Source: Aquatica leii (lineage: Eukaryota; Arthropoda; Insecta; Coleoptera; Lampyridae). From it: 64,000 bases of DNA. Under the pieces are notes generated by a model. The model was not told where the DNA came from. It was given only the letters and a program-made list of their open reading frames with translations, and made no database searches. The translations under genes were made by a program, and so were the position numbers. Below are positions 1-10,900 of this stretch, in pieces; positions within the stretch are counted from its first letter, which is position 1; each line of letters begins with the position of its first letter. The DNA lies in NCBI GenBank assembly GCA_035610365.1, contig CM069433.1, positions 191,650,760 through 191,714,759 of the forward strand. The letters run 5' to 3'.

Positions 1-244
1 TTTTAATAATTACAAATTACTAGAAAATTTTCAAAAAATAGAAAAAAAATTTAGAGAAAAAATACCAGCCCGCATAAAAATCAAATGAAATCTATACGAA
101 AACAACTAGTGTTAAAAACCAGATTAAAACTGTTCACAAAGAAACGCAAGCACGTATGTTAAATTTAAAAGAAAAAAATGTGTGAAGCTGCTTGAAGAGT
201 TTCTAATGAAACGTCGAAAAAAACCACACGCAAGTTTAAAGTTG

Positions 245-765
245 TACCTCTAAAGTTTGATGAAAAAGTTCCTTAATCAACATACTACAAGCAGTGTGAA
301 GCCGCAGTTCTAGCAAATTATTAGAGTAACGAGCAGAGAGCGACGTCCCTAATAGTAGCTTTGCAATACGAATTTTTTTAATTTCACGTCTGAAAAAGAG
401 ATAAGGAAATGCTCATCTGCAACAAGTATATCAAATTAAAATAAAAAACAGCGTTTAGAAAGCTGCAAAAATTTTTCAAGAGTTTGGAACTGATATCGCC
501 AGACTGACACGGATTGCGTATCCTACAGAACCAGATAGCTTTCCAAAAGAAATAGTTTCACCTAAGACTTTGGATGACGCTTTAACGTATGCTATGGAGT
601 TTGAAGCAGCAAAAGAAACATCGCACCAAAACGGTTATACAATCCGCTATGCTGTAAAAGTACCCGCGCAGACACAAGAAAACATCAAGTCAATAGTGCA
701 ATAAATGCTTCGGGAAAGAGGAGTGACAACTTTGAACTGCGGTGAAATAGGTCGCGTACGATGAC
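245..765 (+). pseudogene. gag: Gypsy gag remnant
   Basis: Fragments in shifting frames match the capsid region of arthropod Gypsy Gag: KFDEKVP, then YYKQCEAAVLANY and EQRATSLIVALQY at about 262-372, then FQEFGTDIARLTRIAYP at about 474-525 and LDDALTYAMEFEAAKETS at about 570-626. The end, about 731-765, encodes NCGEIGRVR, which is half of a CCHC zinc knuckle with its other ligands lost. Gag would form the retroelement particle and bind its RNA. Several stops and frameshifts make it non-functional. The assignment rests on motif recognition and on its place upstream of the protease. Confidence 0.7.
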
Positions 766-929
766 ACAATACTTAGTCAACGAAAAAAAATAAGAAAAGT
801 GCTTGAAAGTTTAGAACGAGTTGACCAAAAGAAACCGAAACATAATCTCATCTAGTTCTGTACCAATTACAATTCGTATTACATTGCCTATAAAAAATTG
901 CAAAGCATTTATTTTGATGACGATATCAA

Positions 930-1406
930 TCGCCAAAATTGTTACTGTTACTCTTTGACACAGAAGCGACAAAGACCAACATTCATCCTGACATGTTATT
1001 GGAAAAAGACAAGCCATCACTAATAGCAGTAAGACTTCAAACGGCAACGGGCGAAGAAATACCTATTCATAAACAAGTAAAAATAACCATTAGTTTGGAA
1101 AACACAGAAGAAGTTATTCTAGGAATGGACGTTACAAAAAAGTATGGGTTCTATTAGGATATGAAGAACGATGTTTTTAAGCTTAACGGCAAAGAAATTC
1201 CTTTTCATTTGTCAGACGTGGTCTTGCCTAGAAAAACTGAAAGTGTAGTGATTACACGTCTGGAAGAAAATTTCCAAGGTACATTGTCGGTATCAAACCA
1301 ATGTAAAGCGACTTGGTTAAAAAGAGTTTACTTACTAGTTGGCAAAATATTAATACGAGTAAAAAACACGGTGCCAGTAAAGATCTTGAATGTCACTCAG
1401 ATCTAG
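930..1406 (+). pseudogene. Gypsy aspartic protease and protease-RT linker
   Basis: Two adjacent open stretches (939-1157 and 1161-1406) are in the same frame, separated by a TAG at 1158-1160. The first has LLLLFDTEATKT at about 942-977, where the retroviral-type aspartic protease has D-T/S-G-A; the catalytic Asp is kept and Gly is replaced by Glu. VILGMDVTKKYGF ends the protease fold (ILG-D flap-end motif). The second stretch (ESVVITRLEE, then VRVKNTVPVKILNVTQ-like residues) is the linker that precedes RT in this Gypsy lineage. The enzyme would process the Gag-Pol polyprotein. Inactive because of the stop and the active-site change. Confidence 0.75.
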
Positions 1407-1489
1407 TAACGTAAATTCTTGTAAAGCTACGTCGCCGAAAAAGTGCCAACAATATCTATTAGACATTCTTACCTTTAACTGACAAACAC

Positions 1490-2340
1490 TCAGCTAAAAG
1501 AAGCCGGATAAAGTTAAAGCGTTGATCCAATAGTATCAAGAAATATTTGCGCTAAACAATAGTGCCAAAAGAAGAACTAACATGGTAAAGCCCAAATTTA
1601 TACGCTCGGTTGATACAACATCCGCGCCGACTCCCTTTGGAAAAATGAGAAGAAGCCGAGAAAATAATTACGGATATAAAAAGAAAAGCTATGATTGAAC
1701 CTTCAAATAGTCCATGGGCGTCCGCAGTAGTAGTAGAAAATAAGAAAACAGCTTAACAATGTGACCAAAAAACACAGTTACCCTTTACCGAGAATTGACG
1801 ATACTGTCAAGACACTCTGTCAAGATCGTAGTGGTTTTCCACTTTGGATTTGAAGAGCGGCTATTAGAAGATGGAATTGGAACCCAAGAACCGTAAAAAA
1901 ATCGTTTACGATTTTAACTGGTTTGTGGCAGTTCACTGTTATGCTCTTCGGCTTGTGCAACGTTCCTGCAACGTTCAAGCGTTTGATGAAGACTATCTTG
2001 CAAGGAGTGCCTTAAAAGACGTGCCTGGTTCATCTAGACTGTCAGGTATTTAAGAAGAAAGTGAAATACCTTGACCACGTCGTATCTAAAAATGGAGTAA
2101 ATATTGACCCAGACAAGGTTCAAACAGTGCAACCATGGCCAAGACGAATCGACATCAGGTCCAAAGTTTCTTTGGGTTGTGCACCTGTGTGTATCCGGAT
2201 TTGCTAATATTGTCAAATATTTGATAAAAATGACCAAAAAAAAAACATAATTTAGATAGAATGAAGACGGCAAAAACGCTTTCCGTCAACTAAAACAGAC
2301 CTCAATCACTTCGTTATTTCGTAAAATAGAGGGATGTTTA
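1490..2340 (+). pseudogene. pol: Gypsy reverse transcriptase / RNase H remnant
   Basis: Recognisable RT pieces occur in order: residues like AEKIITDIKRKAMIEPSNSPWAS (about 1652-1723), then NNVTKKHSYPLPRIDDTVKTL, then LWQFTVMLFGLCNVPATFKR (about 1919-1987), then VHLDCQVFKKKVKYLDHVVS (about 2028-2090). Between VHLD and CQVF a deletion has removed the second Asp of the YxDD catalytic box and about 35 following residues. The expected RNase H follows only as a trace (NAFRQLKQTSI at about 2278-2310). The domain copied the element RNA into DNA; it is now dead through deletion, stops and frameshifts. Confidence 0.85.
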
Positions 2341-2384
2341 CGCCATATTTAATCAAGAAGCAGTCGTAGACGCCTTATTGAAAA

Positions 2385-2985
2385 AGTTTTTCTGTCGGTT
2401 TGGAGTTTGGTTGAAATTACATTTCGACCAAGACCGCAATTTGAAGTTTGCACTGATTTAAGAAGTTTGCTGACTAATGGAATGGTTGCTCGGATGAATC
2501 AAACAATGGAAACTTAGCCAAAGTAGTGTCCGAACATCAAAGATATTGCAATCAGTACCTGCACCTTTTTCTAATGGTAAACCTATGTTTACTAAAGCCA
2601 AACACCATCTTGTGTCATGCTCGGACGCGAAATACAACTATTATGCGACCTCCAATTTGGACAAAGACCTGAAAAAAATTGTCATAGAAGATATCGTCAG
2701 CAAGTTGATAAAAACGCTAGACGAAGTACATGAGGCGGTCCGTAAAAACACGCAAATTGCCAGAGACAGATTCAAGAGCAGATAATGGTTGTATAATCTT
2801 CAAAGAAGACGTGGTTTGTAGCTGAAACTGCAGGGGCAATAGGATGCAGAAACAATGGGAAACGCCTTATAAAGTTCTGCAGCGTATTAATGACCTCGTA
2901 TACCGTATGCTAAGATAACCCAAAAGCAAACCAAAAATGGTCCACCTCAATCATCTAGTCCCGTTTGTTGACAATAACAACGTTA
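2385..2985 (+). pseudogene. pol: Gypsy integrase C-terminal part
   Basis: VEITFRPRPQFEVCTDLRSLLTNGMVARMNQTMET-like residues (about 2412-2512) correspond to the second and third catalytic blocks of the retroviral integrase core (usually H-S/T-D-Q-G-x-x-F, and E within the N-R-x-L/M-E area). Positions 2546-2785 continue as the C-terminal region ending SKLIKTLDEVHEAVRKNTQI. The GPY/F-like tail (YKVLQRINDLVYRM, then KPKMVHLNHLVPFV at about 2925-2975) closes Pol. Stops and frameshifts interrupt it. The reading frame of MVHLN (frame of position 2937) continues directly into the downstream macro domain. Confidence 0.85.
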
Positions 2986-2987
2986 TC

Positions 2988-3592
2988 TAAAACTAGATCC
3001 AATCCAGGGTAAAAACAATCCGAACCAAGAATCAAGTCGATGGATTGGACTTCGATACGTTTATGAGCATGTTCGGGGGTTTTAAAAAGGCTATGTTCAG
3101 AGTTAACACAGAGGATCTGCAAGGCCTGCTTTAAAATCAAATGAATTACGCCATTGCACATTAGGTAAGTGAAGATGTTGAAATGTCCAGAAGTGTTGCT
3201 GTAGTATTTCAAAAAAAGTTTGAACGGCTAGATGTACTACAAAAACAGCAACCGGCGGTGGACCAAATTTTAAGATTACGTGATGACCGACGCTTTATTT
3301 TTTATTGGGTCGCTAAAAAGTACTTACATACAAGAGAGAAATACAGTTCTACTACATTTAGAAATTGGCAGTGCTCAAGCTTAGTTTTAGCTTAAATCAA
3401 CTGGATTGGAACACAGTTTCAAATATGTTGAAAGTCGACTTCCGAGGAACAGACGTTCAAGTGTTGGTCTGCAGTCACCGTCTAAGTAGAAGAACGGGTA
3501 AAAATAAGTTTATTGACTGCTGCTTTAATGCTCAAGGAAGTTGCCGAAATGGTGCAAACTGCCGCTATTACCACGACCGTTTCTATTAGTGA
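2988..3592 (+). pseudogene. TARG1/OARD1-like macro domain plus CCCH zinc finger carried by the Gypsy element
   Basis: One frame (from about 3048) reads DGLDFDTFMSMFGGFKKAMF, then RVNTEDL, a TAA, NQMNYAIAH, a TAG in place of the usual Cys, VSEDVEMSRSVAVVFQKKFE, and ILRLRDDRRFIFYWVAKK. This is the order of the macro (ADP-ribose-binding) fold of the TARG1/OARD1/ALC1-like class: beta strand, IAH-C-x-S-x-D loop, hydrophobic helix with AVxFKKKF, and RFIFY strand. After a frameshift near 3360-3400 the domain resumes with LNQLDWNTVSNMLKVDF and DVQVLVCS. It is followed directly by a C-x7-C-x5-C-x3-H zinc finger (about 3519-3576) and a stop at 3587-3589. TARG1-type enzymes remove ADP-ribose from acidic residues; that function here is inference. 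The frame is shared with the Pol end, separated only by TAA and TAG, so the ancestor may have been a Pol fusion, a readthrough product or a separate ORF3. Confidence 0.8.
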
Positions 3593-3599
3593 TGCCAAA

Positions 3600-6555
3600 C
3601 AAGCAGAATCATAGCAACTGTAGATTATGTAACACAACGATTCAATAAACCATATATGTACTAACGAAATGACAAAAGCGCTCACCATATTATGTACAGA
3701 GTTCAATATAAACAAACATACTGCAGTTACAAGTCACAACACAAAAAAGACCAAAACTAAGATTAACAAGACCAAGATCACATCTGCAAGGTTTAGACAC
3801 AACTAAGACCAAATTGCAATAGTATTGTTAATACATTAAAATATTACAGTAAACGAATAAAGATAAAATCAGATGTGATTTTAATTCTTCACAAGCTTTG
3901 TGGCGAACTTGTTATATGCTCAACTTTTACTCGTAATTGATAAACTACATATGTAAGTAATAAACCATTGTAGTACTTTACTTAATTTTAATATATTTAA
4001 AAGATATTGGTTGCTACCAGAAAAAGTTTATATATTTTTAATAAATCTTAAAATTTCAACTATTAAACGTGGTGATGATACAAGTAGTTATATAGTGCCG
4101 GTTGTGACTTAAAATTTTGCTAGACTTTCAAAAAGGTTGCGTTACAATTTTAGATATTTTAAACAAATGAGAATTAATTAGAAACTTATATTAAATCATT
4201 TAAAATGTTATAAATCAAACTAAAACACAAACCAATCATATAAAAAGCATAATCCGTTAATTGTCAACTCAAAATTTTACGATCTTTCCCAATGTACCAC
4301 AACCATCCTCAAACTCAAATGCAACGCGAGCATAATCAAAAGCTGTAGGCGTAAATATAAAGTATCATATATCAAAACACGGTATCTAATTTGTCAACAT
4401 TGCCTCAAATTTCAAATTCCGTTCGATGAAGACCGCATGTTTAATTTATTTATTAATTTATTTTTTGTATATATGCAATTATTTAACATAGATTAATTGA
4501 AAATTATTAAAATCAATAGCGTTGTTATTCTCGAAACTAATATAGTAGCATATTATAATATAAATTATAAAAATTTTATATAATTCTATGTTTAAAATCA
4601 AATATATTAAAATAAAAAATAAAATAAAGCAATCCGTAACTTATAAGCCTGTCAATAGTGTGTTATGTAACTTAACACACGAAGAAAAAAATGTCTATTC
4701 AGTTTGCTACTTATTTTTGTTAGTATGATGTTGGAGTCTTTGTAATTGTTATTTAAAATATGATTACTTTGTTCAATGACTTAAAAATAATTGGCTGCGC
4801 TTTCAAAAACGTATTATTTAATGTTACTTCTCATTATAATCATTATTTACAGTTTGTTTGTTTTGCTTTTTAACTTATAAAATAATTCGATGAAAAACGT
4901 TTACTTCTTTAACTTTTCAGTATCTTTTACACAACGCATTACCCATCAAATACTTTTAATTTTTGTTCGTATTTACATTTTGGACAAACAAATCTGATAA
5001 CTACAGGCCTGTTGACGTTAAAATTTTTAAGCCTTGTAAATAAATTATTACATTTATATATTTAGTAAAGTGTGATAAAAATTTATCTGTTACTCTTGAT
5101 AAGTTTTCTATTCATTGAACGTACAATCTATTAGAATAAACAATTTAAAATGTATCAGTAAAAGTAGGGATTAAAAAAATCAACCAAATTATAATTGCTA
5201 AAAAAGATTTATAGAAAACAAACGTATATAAATTCTGCAAATTTATTATAAAAACTCGTGTTCAATTACGAGTATAATGAAAAAAACGCGTACAAAATTC
5301 AATAGTAATCGTATGTTTTGTAAAAGCACAAGTTACAATCACGGAAACTAATTTGTTTTCTGATTGCAAAAAACGAAATCTGTAGTTTGTTTAAATGAAA
5401 ATATTGTTGTTGTGCGTGATTCTATTGAAAATGAACCAAAAACTTGAATTCAACATCGCTTTTAACATTTTTAGAAATAGTACCTAACTGCTCGTAAAGT
5501 TTAACTAACCTTAAAATTAAAGTAAACAGATAATTTTCAGCGTTGTGCGTTTGCCGATTGGATTCAACAAAATCAAGAATGCGTACAATATTTTTGTAAC
5601 AAATTTGTAATTTTTACTGAAAAACGTGATTAAAAGTATTTTTTAAGCGCGACTTTAAAACACTGTTACTGTCAATAATCAATGATGCAAGGTTGTCAAC
5701 CTTTATCGGAGTAAATAAAATACCATTTAATGCTTTTGTTTTTAGAGTTAATCTATTTTTAAAATACCTTGTAGTTTATAATTTACTTAAAATTTTTAAT
5801 ACTGTTTATACAATCATTAATTATATATAGAAATTGCATTTTTAAATAATCCACGTAATATTTTTTATTAATCGTAGAATACGACATTTCTAAATAAATT
5901 ATCAGTAAATTGTAAAAACATAAATAAATTGTATTCGTGTAAAGCCATCTGCTGTAGAACCATAATTCTTAAAACGATATTACTGTTTCACAAACTGCAA
6001 AATTGCGTTTTCAATTTGTATGTTAATAAAAGAACTAAATCGATTGAAAACTCAGTTGTGACCATTATTACTACATTGTCTTTCGTGACCAGAAACATTG
6101 TTAATCTTTTCTGTATCGTTCTAATGTTTTTAGGACTTACAATTTAATACCAACTAAGACAATTATCGAGTAGGTGCTGTTGAAAATGATTGCTGAAGGA
6201 ATTAACGTTTTGCGCTTCAGCCGATCATCCGTTTACTCAATTAGTAGTAACATTCGGTTCATTGATAACCGCTCAAATGGTAAAGAATAAATATAAATGA
6301 AGATGATTATTTGATCAAACTTCGGTAAATCAACCCAGTGCTTGCGCATATTAAAATAGTATTTTTTTAATAAATCATAAAATACAACAAATGTGCTTTA
6401 AAGTTTATGTTATTAGTTATGCGATTAGTTAAAAAACAAAATTAAACAACTGCAAAAAATGTTACTCAAATAATCAAAAAAATTATAATTATTTGTTCCT
6501 ATTTATGTAAGACAAAAAATAAAGTAATAACCAATCAATTACAAATTATAATTAA
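3600..6555. other. AT-rich stretch without recognisable genes
   Basis: About 3 kb of AT-rich DNA. Short open frames such as 5929-6147 show no motif I recognise. The first few hundred bases may include the 3' LTR or 3' UTR of the Gypsy element, but I could not find its partner upstream. Confidence 0.5.
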
Positions 6556-6559
6556 AAAG

Positions 6560-6790
6560 AATAGGTTTTAATATTGATTACTCCAAAGGAATCGTTCCAA
6601 AGGATTTCATAAAAATGTTAGCTACAACAGAAAAACTCATAGCAGCACCAGAAACTTTTTCGTAAAACTTGTTATTAAATTGAAAGCAAGTGCATGATAA
6701 CACTTATCAATAAAAAGAACCAAATTGAAGTCTTTGTCATAGTGAGACAGAATCAATTTTATGATAATAAATGGTTTTATTTAGTACTTG
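6560..6790 (-). mobile_element. Penelope-like element RT fragment
   Basis: The sequence aligns by eye along its whole length with the PLE reverse-transcriptase copy at about 27025-27240 (shared stretches such as aaaaatgttagctacaaca and cagcaccagaaac). It encodes on the minus strand the region around the RT motif AAMGSPLSPV. The alignment stops near 6783 and resumes at about 7762, so the element is interrupted by about 980 bp of other DNA. Confidence 0.8.
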
Positions 6791-7765
6791 TCAAAAATAA
6801 TAATTTAAATTAAAATTAACGACTGCACTGGTTACACGCCACCACTAATTGTCAAATTAACTTTACCAGTAGCGATAAGCGCGATATCGTTGTCAAACGT
6901 CTATTACTTTCTTTACTTTTTTCAAAATCGCTGTTGAATGTAGTATGAGAGCTAGTTCGCTAATTTTAAGTAGTTTTTCTTTCAACTGAATTTTTTTCGT
7001 TAGGTATTTCGATTACGTTTTTAGAGGATGTGCTGGAAAAGATTTATTCAAGTATTGAGCGGATTAAGCAATTTGGTTGATTGCTCAATGTTCCTGATAT
7101 GAAGATAATCAAAGTGGCGTCGTCAAGCTTTTTAGTAACCTTGGGGGGACAGCTGCTTTATCCCTAAATGACGAAACATGACTCACACCTTCTTTCAAAG
7201 TCCCAGGATTTTGTAATTTTAATTCATCAGTCATAACCAGTAAGGCACCTAACACAAGCTTATTTATTACGCATATCTCGTTCTTAAATCAAATAAAAAG
7301 AAAGTAGTGAACGTTACTATTTGACGAAGAATTGTCGATTGGGTGAGTTTTTGTGCTGATACTTGTTATGCAATTCATTATAATTGTCAATCATCGACTT
7401 GTTTCCTCATTGCATGGTAAAAATAGTTGTTCAAATACTGTTTAATTTTTATTAAAATCAATTACTTATAATTCTCGTTAGAAATTTAGTAATATTAGTC
7501 GACGATTCTATAATTGTTATTAGTCTACCTCTTTCTCTTTATATTTTAACGCCTATTTTCTCTTGGAAATAAATAAACTTCTGTTAGAACCTGTGTTTTG
7601 CCAATTGTTTCTTTCAGTCATCGACAGAATTAAACAAGGTAGTATTGGGTGTTATTTACTTGTTTTGGCGTCTTTTTAACTTATTGTAGAATTAATACAC
7701 CTAGATTTGCGACCCACCTACCGAATCCAACTGAGTTAGTCGCTTGTTTTTAAATTACGAGATAA
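6790..7765. mobile_element. Insertion into a PLE, with a repeat-X-like right end
   Basis: This block separates two pieces of one PLE copy (6560-6783 and 7762-7960), as judged by alignment with the uninterrupted copy at 27240-27260. Its right part, about 7560-7765, resembles in reverse orientation the end of repeat family X (gttttggcgtctttttaac, then a tgagttagtcgc end). GATAAT occurs close to both edges and could be a target duplication, though low complexity makes this weak. I recognise no coding sequence in the remainder. Confidence 0.5.
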
Positions 7766-8330
7766 TTAAATAATAGGTACTTTAGTAAAACGTGAAGTGA
7801 CGTCAAAATTCTTGAGAAGAGGTTTTTACCTAAATACTTGCAAAGAATGTTGGTAAAAAAAGCGTACGCTTCTTCTGACAGAATAGAATAGATTTTCCCA
7901 GCGTAACAAAGTTAGTATAAAACGACAGTAGCGTTGCCTTTGTCGGCTGAAATTCATAAGTGACAGATCAATAAAGAAACTTCTTCGTAAGAGTGGTATT
8001 AAACCAATTCTCAACTCGACAGCAAAAATCTCTAAAATTCTTGTTTCTCTCAAGGACAAATTTTATGCACTTTTATTATTTTATTTATTAAGGTGAATAC
8101 CAAATTCTTTGTTCATGTGGTTTTGTCTACATCGGGAAAACCGGTCGTTCCGTAAATACATGCATTTCAGAACATGAACGTTGTATAAAAAAAATGCATA
8201 TTTCAATATCATTTAACTACAGGTCACAATATAAATTTTGTTAACGCTTAATAACTTCAATCGTGACTACGATTTTAAACTATCCTCTCTATGGTTCCCG
8301 ATAATCCAATCAAAGATATTTTTTTAGGTA
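7766..8330. mobile_element. Penelope-like element: inverted RT part joined to plus-strand GIY-YIG 3' part
   Basis: Positions 7766-7955 are minus-strand PLE RT sequence, matching 27247-27390 and 27611-27660. From about 7960 the strand switches: plus-strand frames read IKKLLRKSGIKPILNSTAKI, then YQILCSCGFVYIGKTGRSV (about 8105-8155), which is the GIY-YIG endonuclease with both its diagnostic strands, then SEHERC. At about 8240-8300 the FNRD-type C-terminus of this family follows, matching 27733-27790 and 59680-59730. A 5' half inverted against the 3' half is typical of PLE insertions. All parts are disrupted by stops and deletions. Confidence 0.8.
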
Positions 8331-8439
8331 CCAAGACTACTTCGATAATATCAAGAAAATTCTTATTAAACCCCTCCGATTCAACGGTCTTAACCGATGA
8401 AAATTCAAGGAATGAAGATGATTCACAACGTCTAGTATC

Positions 8440-9210
8440 GGCCAAAGTAAAAATAAATTATTACGACCAAATTAGATACCTCAATGAAGACAAATCAATC
8501 ACTGAACAACTTCACGAGTAGTGCAATCAGCTTCGAGAGTAGAGTCATCAATTGCAAAAAAAATCAAAGTGAAGGAATTACCCAGAACTTGAATACAAAA
8601 CCGTTTCAGATTCAAAATTATTGGGCTTGCCAAAACTTATATCTGGTCTAGTTTTTTGAAATATTTTTTGACGACGATTTAATTGGATACTTAATAGAAC
8701 AAACACGACAATATGCCCTCTTTAAAAATACAAAAAATCCCAAAATATTTAATAACTAAAAAATATTTTTTTGTCTAACATAAAGCAATCAGGAAAGTCA
8801 CCGCTCTACGTTGGAGAGTGCATAAAAAATTAATGACACCGGAATCATAAGTAAGAATAGCATTCTACAAAATTTTCTTTAAAAAAAAGAAATTACAAAT
8901 CTAACTCCAACTTCTACTTTGAAAGCGTTATTAAAGACGAATCGATCACTGAATAAACAACAAATGCAAAGACCCAACTTTCTAGAGTAATGCAATCAAC
9001 TTTGAGAGTAACGCCAACAATTTTAAAGAAAAGAAAAATTAAATGGATTGCCAGAGACTGAGTTCAATACAAAACCGTTTGAGACTTAATAAGAGTCGGC
9101 TTACCAGAACTTGTCCCTACTTAATCTTTTGAAATGTTTCGTGACGACGACATAGTCGAATTAAGTATACCATATAAGAGTCTTCTTTTTGACAACGTAA
9201 AATATGGTAC
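8440..9210 (+). pseudogene. piggyBac-like transposase N-terminal fragments, two copies in tandem
   Basis: Two related blocks in direct order, about 8480-8720 and 8935-9190, share the same string of features: an N-terminal acidic region, then LPKL or LPELV, then EIFFDDDLIGYLIEQTRQYA (first block, one frameshift) or EMFRDDDIVEL (second). This is the start of the piggyBac DDE domain (DDE_Tnp_1_7), where a hydrophobic helix with F-F-D-D/E precedes I-x-x-E-T-N-x-Y-A. The first continues to FKNTKNPKIF, then decays. The catalytic aspartates further on are absent. Either a local duplication or two insertions; I cannot tell which. Confidence 0.6.
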
Positions 9211-9234
9211 CTCAATAACGCCTGTTATGTTAAA

Positions 9235-10340
9235 AAGTTGGTATGTATTTTTCGAGTATAAAATTTGTCCTCGGCACGCTCACTTTTAGTGGTTCACTGT
9301 CAAAATGTAAAATCACGATTTCATTTTTCTTCCGGTAAGGTTAGTGCAACACAGACATTCGTTTAGCGGTGTCTACTCCCAACAAGGCTTTCATCATTAA
9401 GTTATTTCACGCAATTCCACGTGAATATGCAATCGAATTTTGTGTCTATCTGAGCGAAAGCTTATTTGGGCGGATTTCCATACCCACCACACGTTTCATT
9501 TATCAGTGGAGATAACAAGCAGATGACATATTTGAGAAAATTTCCATGACGTCACGTTGCTGTAATTAAACCATTCACACCGTCAAGGGGTTGGAGGCAT
9601 TTACGATTTCGATTTTTTTTGGAAGAAACTTTTACCACCAATTATTATATCAAGTCGAAGAGAAACGCTGCGCATTCGTTATCTTCAACGATTGAAAACA
9701 GAATTTACTTGTGATAACGCCGTATGTACGTTTTTATGTTAGATTTCATACTACGTTTTAGGTAATACAGGTACGGAATTAGCTAATCCCCTACTGGATA
9801 AAACATAACAATTTATATTTTTCTGGGTACTACTTCGCCGGTCATGTCGATTGTTAGAATGACCGTACGTACATGTTAGGTTGTTAACACAACTAATTGT
9901 TAGATCATTATGTGCGTAACAAAGTCTTATGCAGTGCGCGTTAAGTCTCTAAGTCTTCATTTTTTTATATACTTTGGTGATTTTACTTCTTTGAATTTAA
10001 AAGTCAGACCGACTAGGTCATTTCGCTGTACGGCGTGTTGCCCAGTATAGGGTGTAACTTATATTATGTCCGACCCATATATTAATGTTTGAAAAATTTA
10101 TATAATTTTACTTATGTACCTTTTTCGTCCTCTTTGAACTACTGTGATAAAATAAATGTATATTCTGTCGTGTTATTTGTTCTTCTTCAGCTGCGGGTTG
10201 ATTTAAATGATGTCTTCCTAATTTGGAATTTTATTGTGTTGGCACCTTTTTAGATTTAGTTTATAATCTAGCATCACGAAACGTGCGACTCACTCTACGG
10301 AAACAACTGCGTTAGCCGTCGCTTACCTTTTTTTGTTACA
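9235..10340 (-). repeat. Repeat family X, copy 2
   Basis: In reverse complement this starts TGTAACAAAAAAAGG at 10340 and ends near 9235. It aligns over long stretches with copy 3 at 43509-44166 plus 45610-45735: the agcgccaaaac-type end block, then a block ending tttattttatcacag, a block with gcgtgaaataacttaatgatg, and a final block with tgtgttgca. It is non-coding as far as I can see. Ends beginning TGTAACA and finishing AACA would suit an LTR, but I found no convincing target duplication, and copy 4 has inverted ends, so the class stays open. Confidence 0.65.
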
Positions 10341-10589
10341 CAAACACCAGCATAACACGCCACAAAATATTTGGTAAATTTTGAGTTATACCAAATTAAT
10401 ACCAAAAAAGAATTTCTTGTCCAACAGGAAAAAATCCTCGTCGCTCCTTGATGTACACATTTATCATTTATTATTATAGATAATTTATTTAACCTATTGA
10501 TAATCTGCGATCCAATTAAATGTGTTCATGTCCTAACGTTAAACACATACTGGACTTGATGCCTACTGTTGTAAATAAGATGTGGTCCA

Positions 10590-10900
10590 AAAATGCAAAT
10601 TATGGCAATACCATCTTGTTTAAAAATGGCCTCATCGGTCCACATTATGTTAGAATTAAAATATTGACTGAGATTACTTTACTCCAATAACTACTGACAA
10701 AAATTAACTCGTAGTGACATCCAATTTGGCTAAATACATTTTTCTAATCACTACTAGAATAAAAGACTGAAACTTTTCGAAGATTGTATGAGTGCCATTA
10801 TCACAGGCAGTGCCTTGAGTTTTTCCTTTTCCATGTGAAGAGCTCTTGTAGTCTTTAGGTGTTCAGTATTATGTCTTTTTAATTAATATTGACCGGTGAA
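10590..10900 (-). pseudogene. Tc1/mariner-type transposase remnant
   Basis: The minus strand near 10600-10680 reads SNIMWTDEAIFKQDGIA, matching the first catalytic block (T/F-D-E-A/S-x-F) of IS630/Tc1/mariner transposases and similar to LFTDEATFCLNG in the DD41D mariner of this window. Flanking residues are weakly compatible, but no second or third Asp is visible. An old fragment. Low-complexity decay limits the call. Confidence 0.4.

Larger units (their letters stand above)
245..3600 (+). mobile_element. Degenerate Gypsy LTR retrotransposon with macro-domain/CCCH cargo
   Basis: Reading the plus strand with frameshifts gives, in order, a gag remnant, aspartic protease, reverse transcriptase, a trace of RNase H, integrase, and then a macro domain followed by a CCCH zinc finger. 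Protease-RT-integrase order is diagnostic of Gypsy (Ty3). Many stops and indels show it is dead. I could not find a matching pair of LTRs; the 5' LTR would lie at or before position 245 and may be outside the window. The terminal cargo is not part of a standard Gypsy gene set. Confidence 0.88.

Noticed and set aside
5929..6147. Short open frame with a hydrophobic tail (possible membrane peptide)
   Set aside because: AT-rich DNA yields many F/I/L/N-rich frames of this size by chance; no start context, family motif or neighbouring gene supports it.
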